DNA from: Cupriavidus consociatus
GTDB lineage: Bacteria; Pseudomonadota; Gammaproteobacteria; Burkholderiales; Burkholderiaceae
Length of the DNA stretch: 64,000 bases
Direction of reading: 5' to 3'
NCBI RefSeq assembly: GCF_017814975.1
Contig: NZ_JAGIQA010000011.1
Coordinates: 184,316-248,315 of the forward strand
A program made the translations under genes and the position numbers. This document shows positions 1 to 8,649 of the stretch, piece by piece; within the stretch, counting starts at the first letter, position 1, and each line of letters begins with the position of its first letter. The notes under the pieces are model-generated. The model was not told where the DNA came from. It worked only from the letters and a program-made list of their open reading frames with translations, and did no database searches.

Positions 1-14
1 CAATATCTAAACCA

Positions 15-34
15 GTGTTTCATTAGTAAAACAC
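15..34. promoter_or_regulatory. Imperfect palindrome, possible operator of the Rieske operon
   Basis: Six-base arms GTGTTT and AAACAC flank an eight-base centre, about 80 bases before the first gene of the operon. A similar element lies at 16216-16235, upstream of a Bug receptor gene. The form fits an IclR-type operator, and an IclR gene lies in this operon, but the link is inferred. Confidence 0.35.
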
Positions 35-111
35 GACGGACGAAGAAGCAGGTGCATCCGGACGGCGTCGGAACACGGTCCCCCAAGCTGCAAGACATGG
101 AGCAAAGCGCA

Positions 112-417
112 ATGGAAAGCCTCTCGTACAACCCGAACCTGGTGCCCTGGGAGCGTCCGGCGCCGAACAACGTCGCAGGCAAGGGCCACATCGAGCAACC
201 CGGCAAGGTCGCCAACATCGTCTGGCAGACCCGTGCCAGCGCACCGAGCGCCTACGAGAACGCGCTGGGCGATGCCATCGAAGCCGCGTTCGAGGCCGGC
301 GCGCAGAACCCGCAGGACGTCGTGCGCGCTTTCAACGCCGCCGGTTTCCTGACCCTCGACAGCCAGCCCTGGACCGAAGAGCGCTTCCTCTCCGAAATGC
401 GCCGCCTGGGCGCCTGA
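112..417 (+). CDS. Small conserved protein with recombinase-like helix-turn-helix fold
   Basis: A 101-residue soluble protein. I chose the ATG at 112 because a GGAG sequence lies about nine bases upstream; ATGs at 52 and 97 are less well placed. The second half (about residues 40-100) is predicted helical and ends in a stretch matching my recollection of small 'recombinase-like HTH' proteins encoded next to Rieske oxygenases in Burkholderiales. It is the first gene of a long + strand operon, 56 bases before the oxygenase. It may be an accessory or regulatory factor for that enzyme; no biochemical role is visible. Family assignment is from memory, not from a search. Confidence 0.6.
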   Translation: MESLSYNPNLVPWERPAPNNVAGKGHIEQPGKVANIVWQTRASAPSAYENALGDAIEAAFEAGAQNPQDVVRAFNAAGFLTLDSQPWTEERFLSEMRRLGA

Positions 418-473
418 ATCGCGCCAGAACCGCGTCTGAACCGCGCCCGAATCGCACGCACAGCGAGAACAAT

Positions 474-1544
474 ATGGAATCGAACAAGCAAGCCCGCGCC
501 GAAGCCCGCCTTAACACCGGCCTGCGCAACTACTGGTATCCGGTCGCCGCCTCGTGGGCGGTTTCCCACGCCCCGATCGGCATCACCCGCCTGAGCCAGA
601 ACATCGTGCTGTGGCGCGACGGCGCCGGCCAGGTCCACGCGCTGGAAGACCGCTGCCCGCACCGCGGCGCACGCCTGTCGATGGGCTGGAACCTGGGCGA
701 CCGCGTCGCCTGCTGGTACCACGGCGTGGAAGTCGGTGGAGATGGCCAGGTCAAGAGCGTGCCGGCGGTCGAAAGCTGCCCGCTGGAAGGCCGCACCTGC
801 GTGCGCAGCTACCCGGTGCAGGAGAAAGCCGGCGCGATCTTCCTGTGGTTCGGCGATCAGGCCCCGCAAGGCGAAGGCAGCCCCGACGAACTGCGCTTGC
901 CGGAAGAGCTGGTCAGCGAGGAACACAGCAACTTCCTGTGCGTGGCGCACTGGGACTGCAACTACCGCTACGCCATCGACAACGTGATGGACCCGATGCA
1001 CGGCGCCTACCTGCACGCGGTGTCGCACTCGATGGCCTGCGGCGAGAAGTCCGCCGTGATGCAGATCCGCGAGACCGAGCATGGCCTGGTGTTCGAGAAG
1101 ACCGGCCAGCGCGGCGTCAACTTCGACTGGGTCGAGTTTGGCGAGACCGGCACGCTGTGGCTGCGCCTGGCGATCCCGTACCGCGCCAGCGTCGGCCCCG
1201 GCGGTCCGTTCGGCATCGTCGGCATGGCCACGCCGGTGGATGAAGACCACTGCATGGTGTTCTTCTGGCGTACCCGCCACGTGCAGGGCTGGGAGCGCGA
1301 CGTGTGGCGCTTCCTGTATCGCAACCGGCTGGAGCAGCTGCACTGGGACGTGCTGGAGCAGGACCGCGTGGTGCTGGAAATGATGGCCCCGAATGCGCGC
1401 GACCGCGAGATGCTGTACCAGCACGATGCCGGCATCACGCGCGTGCGCCGTCTGCTGAAGCGCCGCGCCGAGCAGGAAGTCGCCGACGAGCCGGTGGCCA
1501 TGCTGAAGCCGGCGCAAACCTCCGGAGCCCCCAGCCATGCCTGA
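474..1544 (+). CDS. Rieske [2Fe-2S] aromatic ring-hydroxylating oxygenase, large subunit
   Basis: A 356-residue oxygenase component. The N-terminal Rieske domain shows C61-P-H63 and C80-W-Y-H83, the two-Cys two-His ligand set of the cluster. The catalytic domain has D173-P-M-H176 and H181, the D-x2-H-x4-H pattern that binds mononuclear iron. Enzymes of this type use electrons from a reductase to hydroxylate or O-demethylate aromatic acids; the length fits single-subunit types such as vanillate demethylase or phenoxybenzoate dioxygenase. The matching reductase is probably the gene at 9654-10610. The next gene overlaps its end by eight bases, implying translational coupling. The substrate is unknown. 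Confidence 0.9.
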   Translation: MESNKQARAEARLNTGLRNYWYPVAASWAVSHAPIGITRLSQNIVLWRDGAGQVHALEDRCPHRGARLSMGWNLGDRVACWYHGVEVGGDGQVKSVPAVESCPLEGRTCVRSYPVQEKAGAIFLWFGDQAPQGEGSPDELRLPEELVSEEHSNFLCVAHWDCNYRYAIDNVMDPMHGAYLHAVSHSMACGEKSAVMQIRETEHGLVFEKTGQRGVNFDWVEFGETGTLWLRLAIPYRASVGPGGPFGIVGMATPVDEDHCMVFFWRTRHVQGWERDVWRFLYRNRLEQLHWDVLEQDRVVLEMMAPNARDREMLYQHDAGITRVRRLLKRRAEQEVADEPVAMLKPAQTSGAPSHA

Positions 1545-2310
1545 GGCCATCCAGAACAACACGCTGCTGGCTGGCCGCAGGGTGCTGGTCACCGGCGCCG
1601 CGCGTGGCCTGGGCCTGGCCTTCGTCAAGTCGCTGGCCGAAGCCGGCGCCAGCGTGGCGATGGCCGACATCCTGGCCGAGCGCCTGCAGCAGGAAGCTGA
1701 CGCGCTGCGGGCTGCCGGACTGAAAGTGGTGCCGGTCACGCTGGACCTGTCGGACCCCGCCTCGGTGCAGGCTTGCGCCGACGCAGCGGTGAAGGCCCTG
1801 GGCGGACTCGACGGGCTGGTCAACAACGCCGCCGTGACCGACTCGGGCGGCCGCGACGCCAGCGCCATCGACATCGCCACCTGGGACCGCGTGATGAACG
1901 TCAACGTGCGCGGCACCTGGCTGATGACCGCCGCCTGCCTGCCGGCGCTGCGCGCCAGCGGCCGTGGCGCGGTGGTCAACCTGGCCTCGGACACGCCGCT
2001 GTGGGGCGCGCCCAACCTGCTCGCCTACGTGGCCAGCAAGAGCGCCATCATCGGCATGACCCGTTCGCTGGCCCGCGAGCTGGGCCGCGACCAGATCACC
2101 GTCAACGCGGTGGCCCCGGGCCTGACGCTGGTGGAAGCCACCGAATACGTGCCGCAGCACCGGCACGACCTGTACCGAGAGCAGCGCGCGATCTCGCGCG
2201 AGCAACTGCCCGACGACGTCTGCGGCGCGGTGCTGTTCGCACTGTCCGACCTCGCCCGTTTCGTGACCGGCCAGACGCTGGCGGTCAACGGCGGCTTTGT
2301 CATGCACTGA
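1537..2310 (+). CDS. Short-chain dehydrogenase/reductase (classical SDR)
   Basis: A 257-residue NAD(P)-dependent SDR. The nucleotide-binding motif TGAARGLG lies at residues 19-26, NNAA at 96-99, and the catalytic set is S151, Y164 and K168, so it should be active. It overlaps the Rieske oxygenase gene by eight bases and is followed by a cupin gene. A likely job is dehydrogenation of a cis-dihydrodiol or another hydroxylated intermediate made by the oxygenase; that role is inferred from position only. Confidence 0.88.
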   Translation: MPEAIQNNTLLAGRRVLVTGAARGLGLAFVKSLAEAGASVAMADILAERLQQEADALRAAGLKVVPVTLDLSDPASVQACADAAVKALGGLDGLVNNAAVTDSGGRDASAIDIATWDRVMNVNVRGTWLMTAACLPALRASGRGAVVNLASDTPLWGAPNLLAYVASKSAIIGMTRSLARELGRDQITVNAVAPGLTLVEATEYVPQHRHDLYREQRAISREQLPDDVCGAVLFALSDLARFVTGQTLAVNGGFVMH

Positions 2311-2356
2311 TCCAACCGATCCACCGAAAGCCACATCAAGAGCAGAAGGAATCCAA

Positions 2357-2893
2357 ATGAGCGATCTTTCCCAACCAGCCAACATCAAGCGTTCGTGGGA
2401 CCAGCCGGACGGCGCCTCGTTCGACCAGTGGATGGAAAGCCGCGTGGCGCGCTTCTCCACCCGCAAGTACGACTGGGACGCGCTGAAGTTTCAGGCCGAC
2501 TACGACCCCAAGTACCGCCGCGCGCAGATGCGCTACCTGGGCACCGGGGGCACCGGCGTGGCCACCGACACCAACACCGTGCCGTCGGAGCACTTCACCT
2601 TTTCGACGATGATCATCCCGGCCGGCCATGAAGGCCCGTCGCATATCCACACCGACGTGGAAGAGGTGTTCTTCGTCATGCGCGGCAAGATCAAGCTGAT
2701 CCTGGAAAAGGATGGCGAGCGCTTCGAGACCATCCTGACCGACCGTGACCTGGTCTCGGTGCCGCCGGGCGTGTATCGCGAGGAAATCAATATCGGCGAG
2801 GAAGACGCGCTGATGTGCGTGATGCTCGGCGCCAAGAAGCCGATCACGCCGACCTACCCGCCCGAGCACCCGCTGACGAAGATCAAGCGCTGA
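2357..2893 (+). CDS. Cupin-domain protein
   Basis: A 178-residue protein whose start at 2357 follows an AGAAGGA ribosome-binding site. The central part (about residues 75-150) is a single cupin barrel: HIHTDVEE carries the two His and the Glu of cupin motif 1, and VPPGVYRE lies in the motif 2 region. The metal-binding residues are partly kept, so it may be a small dioxygenase, isomerase or metal-binding accessory protein. A second cupin lies at 30166-30546, beside another oxygenase system, which hints at a general role beside monooxygenases. The precise reaction is unknown. Confidence 0.8.
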   Translation: MSDLSQPANIKRSWDQPDGASFDQWMESRVARFSTRKYDWDALKFQADYDPKYRRAQMRYLGTGGTGVATDTNTVPSEHFTFSTMIIPAGHEGPSHIHTDVEEVFFVMRGKIKLILEKDGERFETILTDRDLVSVPPGVYREEINIGEEDALMCVMLGAKKPITPTYPPEHPLTKIKR

Positions 2894-2924
2894 TGCGCCA
2901 TCGGCCCGTCCGCACGCACTGACC

Positions 2925-3776
2925 ATGAACACCAACGCCATCCCGACCACGCCGGCCGCCAACGAGACCCCGGACAAGTACATCGTCCCGGGCCTGGAAC
3001 GCGGGCTGCGCCTGCTCGGCGAGTTCAGCAGCAAGGAACGCACCATGTCGGCCGCCGAACTGGCGCGCCGACTCAAGGTGCCGCGCTCCACGGTGTTCCG
3101 CCTGCTGGCCACGCTGGAAATGCTGGGCTTTGTCGAGCGCGCCGATGGCGGCCGCGATTTCCGGCTGGGCATGGCGGTGCTGCGGCTCGGGTTCGAGTAC
3201 CTGGCGTCGCTGGAGCTGACCGAGCTGGGCCGCCCTCTGCTGGAGCGGCTACGCGACGATATCGGCTACCCGACCAACCTGGTGGTGCGCGACGGCCGTT
3301 CGATCGTGTATGTGGCCAAGGCGGTGTCGCCGCGGCCCTTCGCCAGTTCGGTCAACGTCGGCACGCGTTTGCCGGCGCATGCCACGGTGCTGGGCCGGGT
3401 GCTGCTGGAAGACCTGTCGCTGGCGGAACTGCGCGCGCTCTATCCGGAGGCGCAGCTGGAAGTGTTCTCCGACAGCACGCCGCGCACGGTCGATGCGCTC
3501 TTTGCCATCGTGCAGCGCGACCGCGAGCGCGGCTACGTGCTGCAGGAAGGCTTCTTCGAATCGAGCATCTCGACCATCGCCGCGCCGGTGCGCGACCGCA
3601 CCGGCAAGGTGGTGGCGGCGCTGGGCGCCACGATCCCCGCGGCGCATATCGATCCGGAACAGCTGGACGCGATGGTGGAGAGAGTGCGCAACACCGCGGG
3701 CGAGCTGTCGCGCCTGCTCGATTACCGGCCGTCGCTGCACAGCGCCGGCAAGGTCGTGAATCTGTATCGGGAGTGA
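2925..3776 (+). CDS. IclR-family transcriptional regulator (copy 1 of a paralogous pair)
   Basis: A 283-residue regulator. The N-terminal winged HTH (about residues 25-85) contains SAAELARRLKVPRSTVFRLL, and an effector domain follows (about 95-270). It is embedded inside the catabolic operon in the same direction as its neighbours, so it is probably co-transcribed and may control the operon in response to a pathway aromatic acid, as IclR proteins such as PcaR and PobR do. A near-twin is at 22357-23184; by eye the two are over 80 percent identical along the core and differ mainly at both ends. A possible operator is the palindrome at 15-34. Confidence 0.92.
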   Translation: MNTNAIPTTPAANETPDKYIVPGLERGLRLLGEFSSKERTMSAAELARRLKVPRSTVFRLLATLEMLGFVERADGGRDFRLGMAVLRLGFEYLASLELTELGRPLLERLRDDIGYPTNLVVRDGRSIVYVAKAVSPRPFASSVNVGTRLPAHATVLGRVLLEDLSLAELRALYPEAQLEVFSDSTPRTVDALFAIVQRDRERGYVLQEGFFESSISTIAAPVRDRTGKVVAALGATIPAAHIDPEQLDAMVERVRNTAGELSRLLDYRPSLHSAGKVVNLYRE

Positions 3777-3781
3777 GGACA

Positions 3782-4585
3782 ATGTCCATGATTGAACTCG
3801 GCGGCAAGGTTGCCGTCGTTACCGGCGGGTCCTCCGGCATCGGGCTGGCGACCGTCGAACTGCTGCTCGAAGCGGGCGCCGCCGTCGCCATGTGCGGCCG
3901 CGACGAAGCCCGCCTGCGCAGCGCAGAAGCGCAGCTGCGCGAGAAATTCCCCGGCTGCCGGCTCCATGCCGCCACCTGCGACGTGCTCAAGCCGGAACAG
4001 GTCGCCGCCTTTGCCGCCGACGTGCTGGCCGCGCTGGGCAATGTCGACATGCTGGTCAACAACGCCGGCCAGGGCCGCGTGTCCACCTTCGCCAATACCG
4101 AAGACGCGGCCTGGATGGACGAGCTGCAGCTCAAGTTCTTCTCGGTGATCCACCCGACGCGCGCCTTCCTGCCGCAGCTGGAGAAGTCGGGCCAGGGCGC
4201 GATCGTCTGCGTCAACTCGCTGCTGGCGCAGCAGCCCGAGCCGCACATGGTGGCCACTTCCGCCGCGCGCGCCGGCGTGCTGAACCTGGTGCGCTCGATG
4301 GCCACCGAGTTCGCCCCCAAGGGTGTGCGTGTCAACGGCATCCTGATCGGGCTGGTCGAGTCGGGCCAGTGGCGCCGCCGCTTCGAGGCGCGCCCAGAAG
4401 AAGACCGCCACCTGGACTGGGCCGCGTGGACCGCGCGCCTGGCCCAGCAGAAACATATTCCCCTTGGCCGCCTGGGCCTGCCTGTCGAGGCAGCCCGCGC
4501 CATCCTGTTCCTTGCCTCGCCGTTGTCTTCGTACACCACGGGCAGCCATATCGATATCTCCGGAGGACACTCCCGTCATGCCTAA
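3782..4585 (+). CDS. SDR-family protein with substituted catalytic Tyr and Lys
   Basis: A 267-residue SDR-fold protein starting at the ATG at 3782, behind GGGAGTGAGG; a GTG at 3773 is an alternative. The cofactor motif TGGSSGIG and the NNAG motif are present. Where classical SDRs have Y-x-x-x-K, this protein reads ATSAARAG, so Tyr aligns with Thr and Lys with Arg; the Ser before it is kept in VNSLLAQ. It may use another mechanism or may bind rather than turn over its ligand. Its end overlaps the start of the TPP enzyme gene by eight bases. As I recall, an SDR also sits beside the TPP enzyme and aspartate dehydrogenase genes in Pseudomonas aeruginosa. Confidence 0.85.
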   Translation: MSMIELGGKVAVVTGGSSGIGLATVELLLEAGAAVAMCGRDEARLRSAEAQLREKFPGCRLHAATCDVLKPEQVAAFAADVLAALGNVDMLVNNAGQGRVSTFANTEDAAWMDELQLKFFSVIHPTRAFLPQLEKSGQGAIVCVNSLLAQQPEPHMVATSAARAGVLNLVRSMATEFAPKGVRVNGILIGLVESGQWRRRFEARPEEDRHLDWAAWTARLAQQKHIPLGRLGLPVEAARAILFLASPLSSYTTGSHIDISGGHSRHA

Positions 4586-6287
4586 TCAACACCAGTACGA
4601 ACCACAGCAGGTCACCGTTGGCTGCGCCATCACGGCGTTTCTCGAGCAGTGCGGAGTCAAGGCCGCGTTCGGCGTGATCTCGATCCACAACATGCCGATC
4701 CTCGACGCCATGGGCGAGCGCGGCAAGATCCGCTTCGTGCCGGCACGCGGCGAAGCGGGCGGCACCAACATGGCCGACGCCTGCGCCCGCACCACCGGCG
4801 GCCTGGGCGTGTGCCTGACCAGCACCGGCACCGCCGCCGGCAACGCCGCCGGCGCCATGGTTGAAGCGCTGACCGCCGGCACGCCGATGCTGCATATCAC
4901 CGGCCAGATCGAAACGCCGTACCTGGACCAGAGCCTGGCCTACATCCACGAAGCGCCGGACCAGCTCACCATGCTGAAGGCCGTGTCCAAGGCCGCCTTC
5001 CGCATCCGCAGCGCCGATACCGCGATCAGCACCATCAAGCTGGCGGTGCAGACCGCGCTGACGGCGCCGACCGGGCCGGTCAGCGTGGAGATTCCCATCG
5101 ACATCCAGGCCGCGTTGATCGACATGCCGGTGGACCTGCAGCCGCTGCCGGTGCCGCAGCACGTGCCGTCGGCGCACGCGCTCGATGCGCTGGCCGAGCG
5201 CCTGGTCAAGGCCAGGCGCCCGCTGCTGTGGCTGGGCGGCGGTGCCCGCCACGCCAGCAAGCAGGTGCAGCGCCTGCTGGACCTGGGCTTCGGCGTGGTC
5301 ACCAGCACGCAAGGCCGCGGCATCGTGGCGGAAGACGATCCGCGCTCGCTGGGCGCCTACAACCTGCACAAGCCGGTCGAGGCCTTCTACCAGACCTGCG
5401 ACGCGATGCTGGTGGTGGGTTCGCGCCTGCGCGGCAACGAAACGCTGAAGTACGAACTGAAGCTGCCGCGCCCGCTGCTGCGCATCGACGCCGACCCGGC
5501 CGCCGAGGGCCGCTGCTACCTGAGCGACTACTTTGTCAGCGGCGACGCCGCGCTGGCGCTGGACGCCCTCGCAGATCGACTCGAAAAGCGTATGAAGGTC
5601 GACCCGGCCTTCGCCGCCGACCTGCGCCGCGCGCACGACACCGCCGTCAACAGCCTGGTCGATGGCCTCGGCCCGTACTCGGCACTGGTGCAGGCACTGC
5701 AAGGCGCGGTTGGCCGCAACTTCAACTGGGTGCGCGACGTGACCGTGTCGAACAGCACCTGGGGCAACCGCGAACTGCGCATCTTCGACTCGCGTGCGGG
5801 CGTGCATGCGCTGGGCGGCGGCATCGGCCAGGGTCTGGCGATGGGCATCGGCGCCGCGATCGGCGCCGCGGCCACCGCATCGGGCAAGAAGACCTTTACG
5901 CTGGCCGGCGACGGCGGTTTCATCCTGAACCTGGGTGAACTGGCCACCGCCGTGCAGGAACGCGCCGACATGGTCATCGTGCTGATGAACGACAAGGGCT
6001 ACGGCGTGATCAAGAACATCCAGGACGCGCAGTATGGCGGCCGCCGCCACTACGTGGACCTGCACACGCCCGACTACGCCGCGCTGGCCAGGTCGCTGTC
6101 GCTGCGCCACGCCCGCGTCAGCAGCCTGGCCGAGGTCGGCACGGCGCTGGAGCAGGCCACGGTCGAGCCCGGCCCGTTCCTGCTGGAAATCGACATGCTG
6201 TCGATCGGCACCTTCAAGACCGTGTTTGCCGGCCCGCCGGTGAACAAGGAAACCCCGGCTTCGGAACAGGCCACAGTCAGCGCCTGA
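4578..6287 (+). CDS. Thiamine-diphosphate-dependent enzyme of the acetolactate synthase/decarboxylase family
   Basis: A 569-residue enzyme starting at the ATG at 4578, preceded by CGGAGGA. The three-domain layout of the family is present: the N-terminal PYR domain with the activating Glu59 in ARGEAGG, a central domain (about 195-330), and a C-terminal PP domain with GDGGF and NDKGYG, the Mg/ThDP-binding motif. Such enzymes decarboxylate or ligate 2-oxo acids. Followed by aspartate dehydrogenase and aldehyde dehydrogenase, a reasonable model is decarboxylation of a 2-oxo acid to an aldehyde that is then oxidised. It is not the biosynthetic IlvB: no small subunit gene is nearby and the context is catabolic. 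Confidence 0.88.
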   Translation: MPNQHQYEPQQVTVGCAITAFLEQCGVKAAFGVISIHNMPILDAMGERGKIRFVPARGEAGGTNMADACARTTGGLGVCLTSTGTAAGNAAGAMVEALTAGTPMLHITGQIETPYLDQSLAYIHEAPDQLTMLKAVSKAAFRIRSADTAISTIKLAVQTALTAPTGPVSVEIPIDIQAALIDMPVDLQPLPVPQHVPSAHALDALAERLVKARRPLLWLGGGARHASKQVQRLLDLGFGVVTSTQGRGIVAEDDPRSLGAYNLHKPVEAFYQTCDAMLVVGSRLRGNETLKYELKLPRPLLRIDADPAAEGRCYLSDYFVSGDAALALDALADRLEKRMKVDPAFAADLRRAHDTAVNSLVDGLGPYSALVQALQGAVGRNFNWVRDVTVSNSTWGNRELRIFDSRAGVHALGGGIGQGLAMGIGAAIGAAATASGKKTFTLAGDGGFILNLGELATAVQERADMVIVLMNDKGYGVIKNIQDAQYGGRRHYVDLHTPDYAALARSLSLRHARVSSLAEVGTALEQATVEPGPFLLEIDMLSIGTFKTVFAGPPVNKETPASEQATVSA

Positions 6288-6299
6288 GGGAGACCAGAA

Positions 6300-7100
6300 A
6301 TGCTGCATGTGTCCATGATTGGGTGCGGTGCGATCGGCCGGGGCGTGCTGGAACTGCTCAAGAGCGATCCCGACGTCGCCTTCGACGTGGTGATCGTGCC
6401 CGAGAACGCGATGGACGAGGCCCGCGGCGCGCTCTCCGCGCTGGCGCCCAGCGCCCGCGTGGCCACCCACCTCGACGACCAGCGCCCCGACCTGCTGGTC
6501 GAGTGCGCCGGCCACCATGCGCTGGAAGAGCACATCGTGCCAGCGCTGGAACGCGGCATCCCGTGCATGGTGGTGTCGGTGGGCGCGCTGTCCGAGCCCG
6601 GCATGGCCGAGCGCCTGGAAGCGGCTGCGCGCCGCGGCGGCACGCAGGTGCAGCTGCTGTCCGGCGCGATCGGCGCGATCGACGCGCTGGCCGCGGCCCG
6701 CGTCGGCGGGCTGGACGAAGTCATCTACACCGGCCGCAAGCCGGCGCGTGCGTGGGCTGGCACCCCGGCCGAGAAGCTGTTCGACCTGGATGCGCTGACC
6801 GAGACGACGGTGATCTTCGAAGGCACCGCGCGCGACGCCGCGCGCTTGTACCCGAAGAACGCCAACGTCGCCGCCACGGTGTCGCTGGCCGGCCTCGGGC
6901 TGGACCGCACAGCGGTGAAGCTGCTGGCCGATCCGCATGCGGTGGAGAACGTGCATCACGTGGAAGCGCGTGGGGCGTTCGGTGGCTTCGAACTGACGAT
7001 GCGCGGCAAGCCGCTCGCCGCCAATCCAAAGACTTCCGCGCTGACGGTGTTCAGCGTGGTGCGCGCCCTGGGCAATCGGGCGCACGCAGTATCGATCTGA
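6300..7100 (+). CDS. nadX: L-aspartate dehydrogenase
   Basis: A 266-residue protein with the N-terminal Rossmann motif IGCGAIG and the DLLVECAGHHAL segment typical of the aspartate dehydrogenase family; the C-terminal half carries NANVAATVSLAGLGLDRT and the conserved GGFELTMRGKPL region. The family interconverts L-aspartate with iminoaspartate/oxaloacetate and ammonia using NAD(P)H. No nadA or nadC is nearby, so NAD biosynthesis is unlikely as its role here. As I recall, related enzymes in Pseudomonas aeruginosa and Ralstonia also sit with an SDR, a TPP enzyme and an aldehyde dehydrogenase. It starts 12 bases after the TPP gene, so the genes are co-transcribed. Confidence 0.88.
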   Translation: MLHVSMIGCGAIGRGVLELLKSDPDVAFDVVIVPENAMDEARGALSALAPSARVATHLDDQRPDLLVECAGHHALEEHIVPALERGIPCMVVSVGALSEPGMAERLEAAARRGGTQVQLLSGAIGAIDALAAARVGGLDEVIYTGRKPARAWAGTPAEKLFDLDALTETTVIFEGTARDAARLYPKNANVAATVSLAGLGLDRTAVKLLADPHAVENVHHVEARGAFGGFELTMRGKPLAANPKTSALTVFSVVRALGNRAHAVSI

Positions 7101-7147
7101 CGCGGTAGCCCAGGCGGCCACGCTCCACAGACATAGCAGGCAACGAC

Positions 7148-8626
7148 ATGAACCCACAAGAAGTCCTCCCCATCTGCATCGCCGGAGAATGGCGCCTCGG
7201 CACCGGCGACCGCTACGGCACGCGCTACCCGGCGACCGGCGAAGTCGTCGCCGAACTGAACGCCGCCAGCCTGGCAGACGTGGAAGAGGCAGTGCAGGGC
7301 GCACACCACGCCTTCCTTTCCAGCGGCTGGGCCCAGCGCAAGCCCCACGAGCGTGCCGCCGTGCTGTACCGCGTGGCCGAGCTGATCCGCGCGCAAGCCG
7401 AGCCGCTGGCCCAGCGCCAGCGCCTCGACAACGGCAAGCCCATCAGCGAAACGCGCGCCCTGGTCGCCAGCGCCGCCGGCACTTTCCAGTTCTTTGCCGC
7501 CGCCTGCGAAACGCTGGAGGAAACCATCACGCCGCAGCGCGGCGACTGCCTGACCATGAGCGTGTACGAGCCGATGGGCGTGGTCGCGGCGATCACGCCG
7601 TGGAACTCGCCGATCGCCAGCGAGGCGCAGAAGATGGCCCCCGCGCTGGCCGCCGGCAACGCCGTGGTGGTCAAGCCCGCCGAAGTCACGCCGCTGATGG
7701 CGCTGGAGCTGGCGCGCATCTGCGAAGAAGCCGGCGTGCCCAAGGGCCTGGTCAGCGTGCTGCCCGGCAAGGGCTCGGTGATCGGTGACGCCATCACCAA
7801 GCATCCGCTGGTGCGCCGCGTATCGTTCACCGGCGGCACCACCACCGGCAAGCACATCGCGCATATTGCCGCCGACAAGATGATGCCGGTGTCGCTGGAG
7901 CTCGGCGGCAAGTCGCCGACCATGGTGTTCGACGACGCCGACCTCGACCACGCGGTCAACGGCGTGCTGTACGGCATCTTCAGCTCGTCGGGCGAATCGT
8001 GCATCGCGGGCTCGCGCCTGTTCGTGGCGCGTTCGCAATACGAGGCCTTCATGGACCGCCTGGCGCACGGCGCCGCGCAGTTGCGCGTGGGCGACCCGGC
8101 CGACGAGCGCACACAGATGGGGCCGCTTATCACTGACCGCCATCGCGATTCGATCGAGTCATATGTCGCAACCGGCGTGCACGAAGGCGGGCAACTTCGC
8201 ACCGGCGGCCTGCGCCCCGACGTGGCCGGCCTGCCCAATGGCTACTTCTACACGCCGACCATCATCGAAGGCCTGGATAACAACGCCCGCATCTGCCAGG
8301 AAGAGATCTTCGGCCCGGTGCTGGTGGCGATCCCCTTCGACGACGAGGAAGACCTGATCGAACAGGCCAACGACAGCGTCTATGCGCTGGCCGCGGGCAT
8401 CTGGACGCGCGATTACAAGCGCGCGTGGCGCGTGGCCCGCGCGGTGCAGGCGGGCAACGTGTGGATCAACACCTACAAGCAGTTCTCGATCGCGACGCCG
8501 TTCGGCGGCTGGCGCGACAGCGGCCTGGGCCGCGAGAAGGGACGGCTGGGCATCCTGCAGTACATGGAGCAGAAAAGCGTGTACTGGGGCCTGAACGAAC
8601 AACCGCTGCCGTGGGCCAACCACTGA
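7148..8626 (+). CDS. Aldehyde dehydrogenase (NAD(P)-dependent)
   Basis: A 492-residue ALDH of usual length. The catalytic set is complete: N153 in PWNSP, E251 in LELGGKSP and nucleophile C285 in SSGESC. The cofactor-binding FTGGTTTGK is at about 227-235, and the C-terminal PFGGWRDSGLGREKG segment is typical of betaine/phenylacetaldehyde-type ALDHs. It should oxidise an aldehyde made in this pathway, possibly by the TPP enzyme two genes upstream. It follows nadX by 47 bases and precedes the VOC dioxygenase gene by 23. Confidence 0.92.
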   Translation: MNPQEVLPICIAGEWRLGTGDRYGTRYPATGEVVAELNAASLADVEEAVQGAHHAFLSSGWAQRKPHERAAVLYRVAELIRAQAEPLAQRQRLDNGKPISETRALVASAAGTFQFFAAACETLEETITPQRGDCLTMSVYEPMGVVAAITPWNSPIASEAQKMAPALAAGNAVVVKPAEVTPLMALELARICEEAGVPKGLVSVLPGKGSVIGDAITKHPLVRRVSFTGGTTTGKHIAHIAADKMMPVSLELGGKSPTMVFDDADLDHAVNGVLYGIFSSSGESCIAGSRLFVARSQYEAFMDRLAHGAAQLRVGDPADERTQMGPLITDRHRDSIESYVATGVHEGGQLRTGGLRPDVAGLPNGYFYTPTIIEGLDNNARICQEEIFGPVLVAIPFDDEEDLIEQANDSVYALAAGIWTRDYKRAWRVARAVQAGNVWINTYKQFSIATPFGGWRDSGLGREKGRLGILQYMEQKSVYWGLNEQPLPWANH

Positions 8627-8649
8627 ACCCGGCAGGCTGGAGAGAAGCA

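Noticed and set aside
252..2015. Very long minus-strand open frame (587 codons) opposite the Rieske and SDR genes
   Set aside because: It is a shadow of GC-rich coding sequence; its translation is rich in Ala, Arg, His and Gln without any domain, while the + strand frames show full catalytic motifs.
4332..7304. 990-codon minus-strand frame
   Set aside because: It lies opposite the TPP enzyme and nadX genes; composition is typical of antisense frames and no start or domain is convincing.
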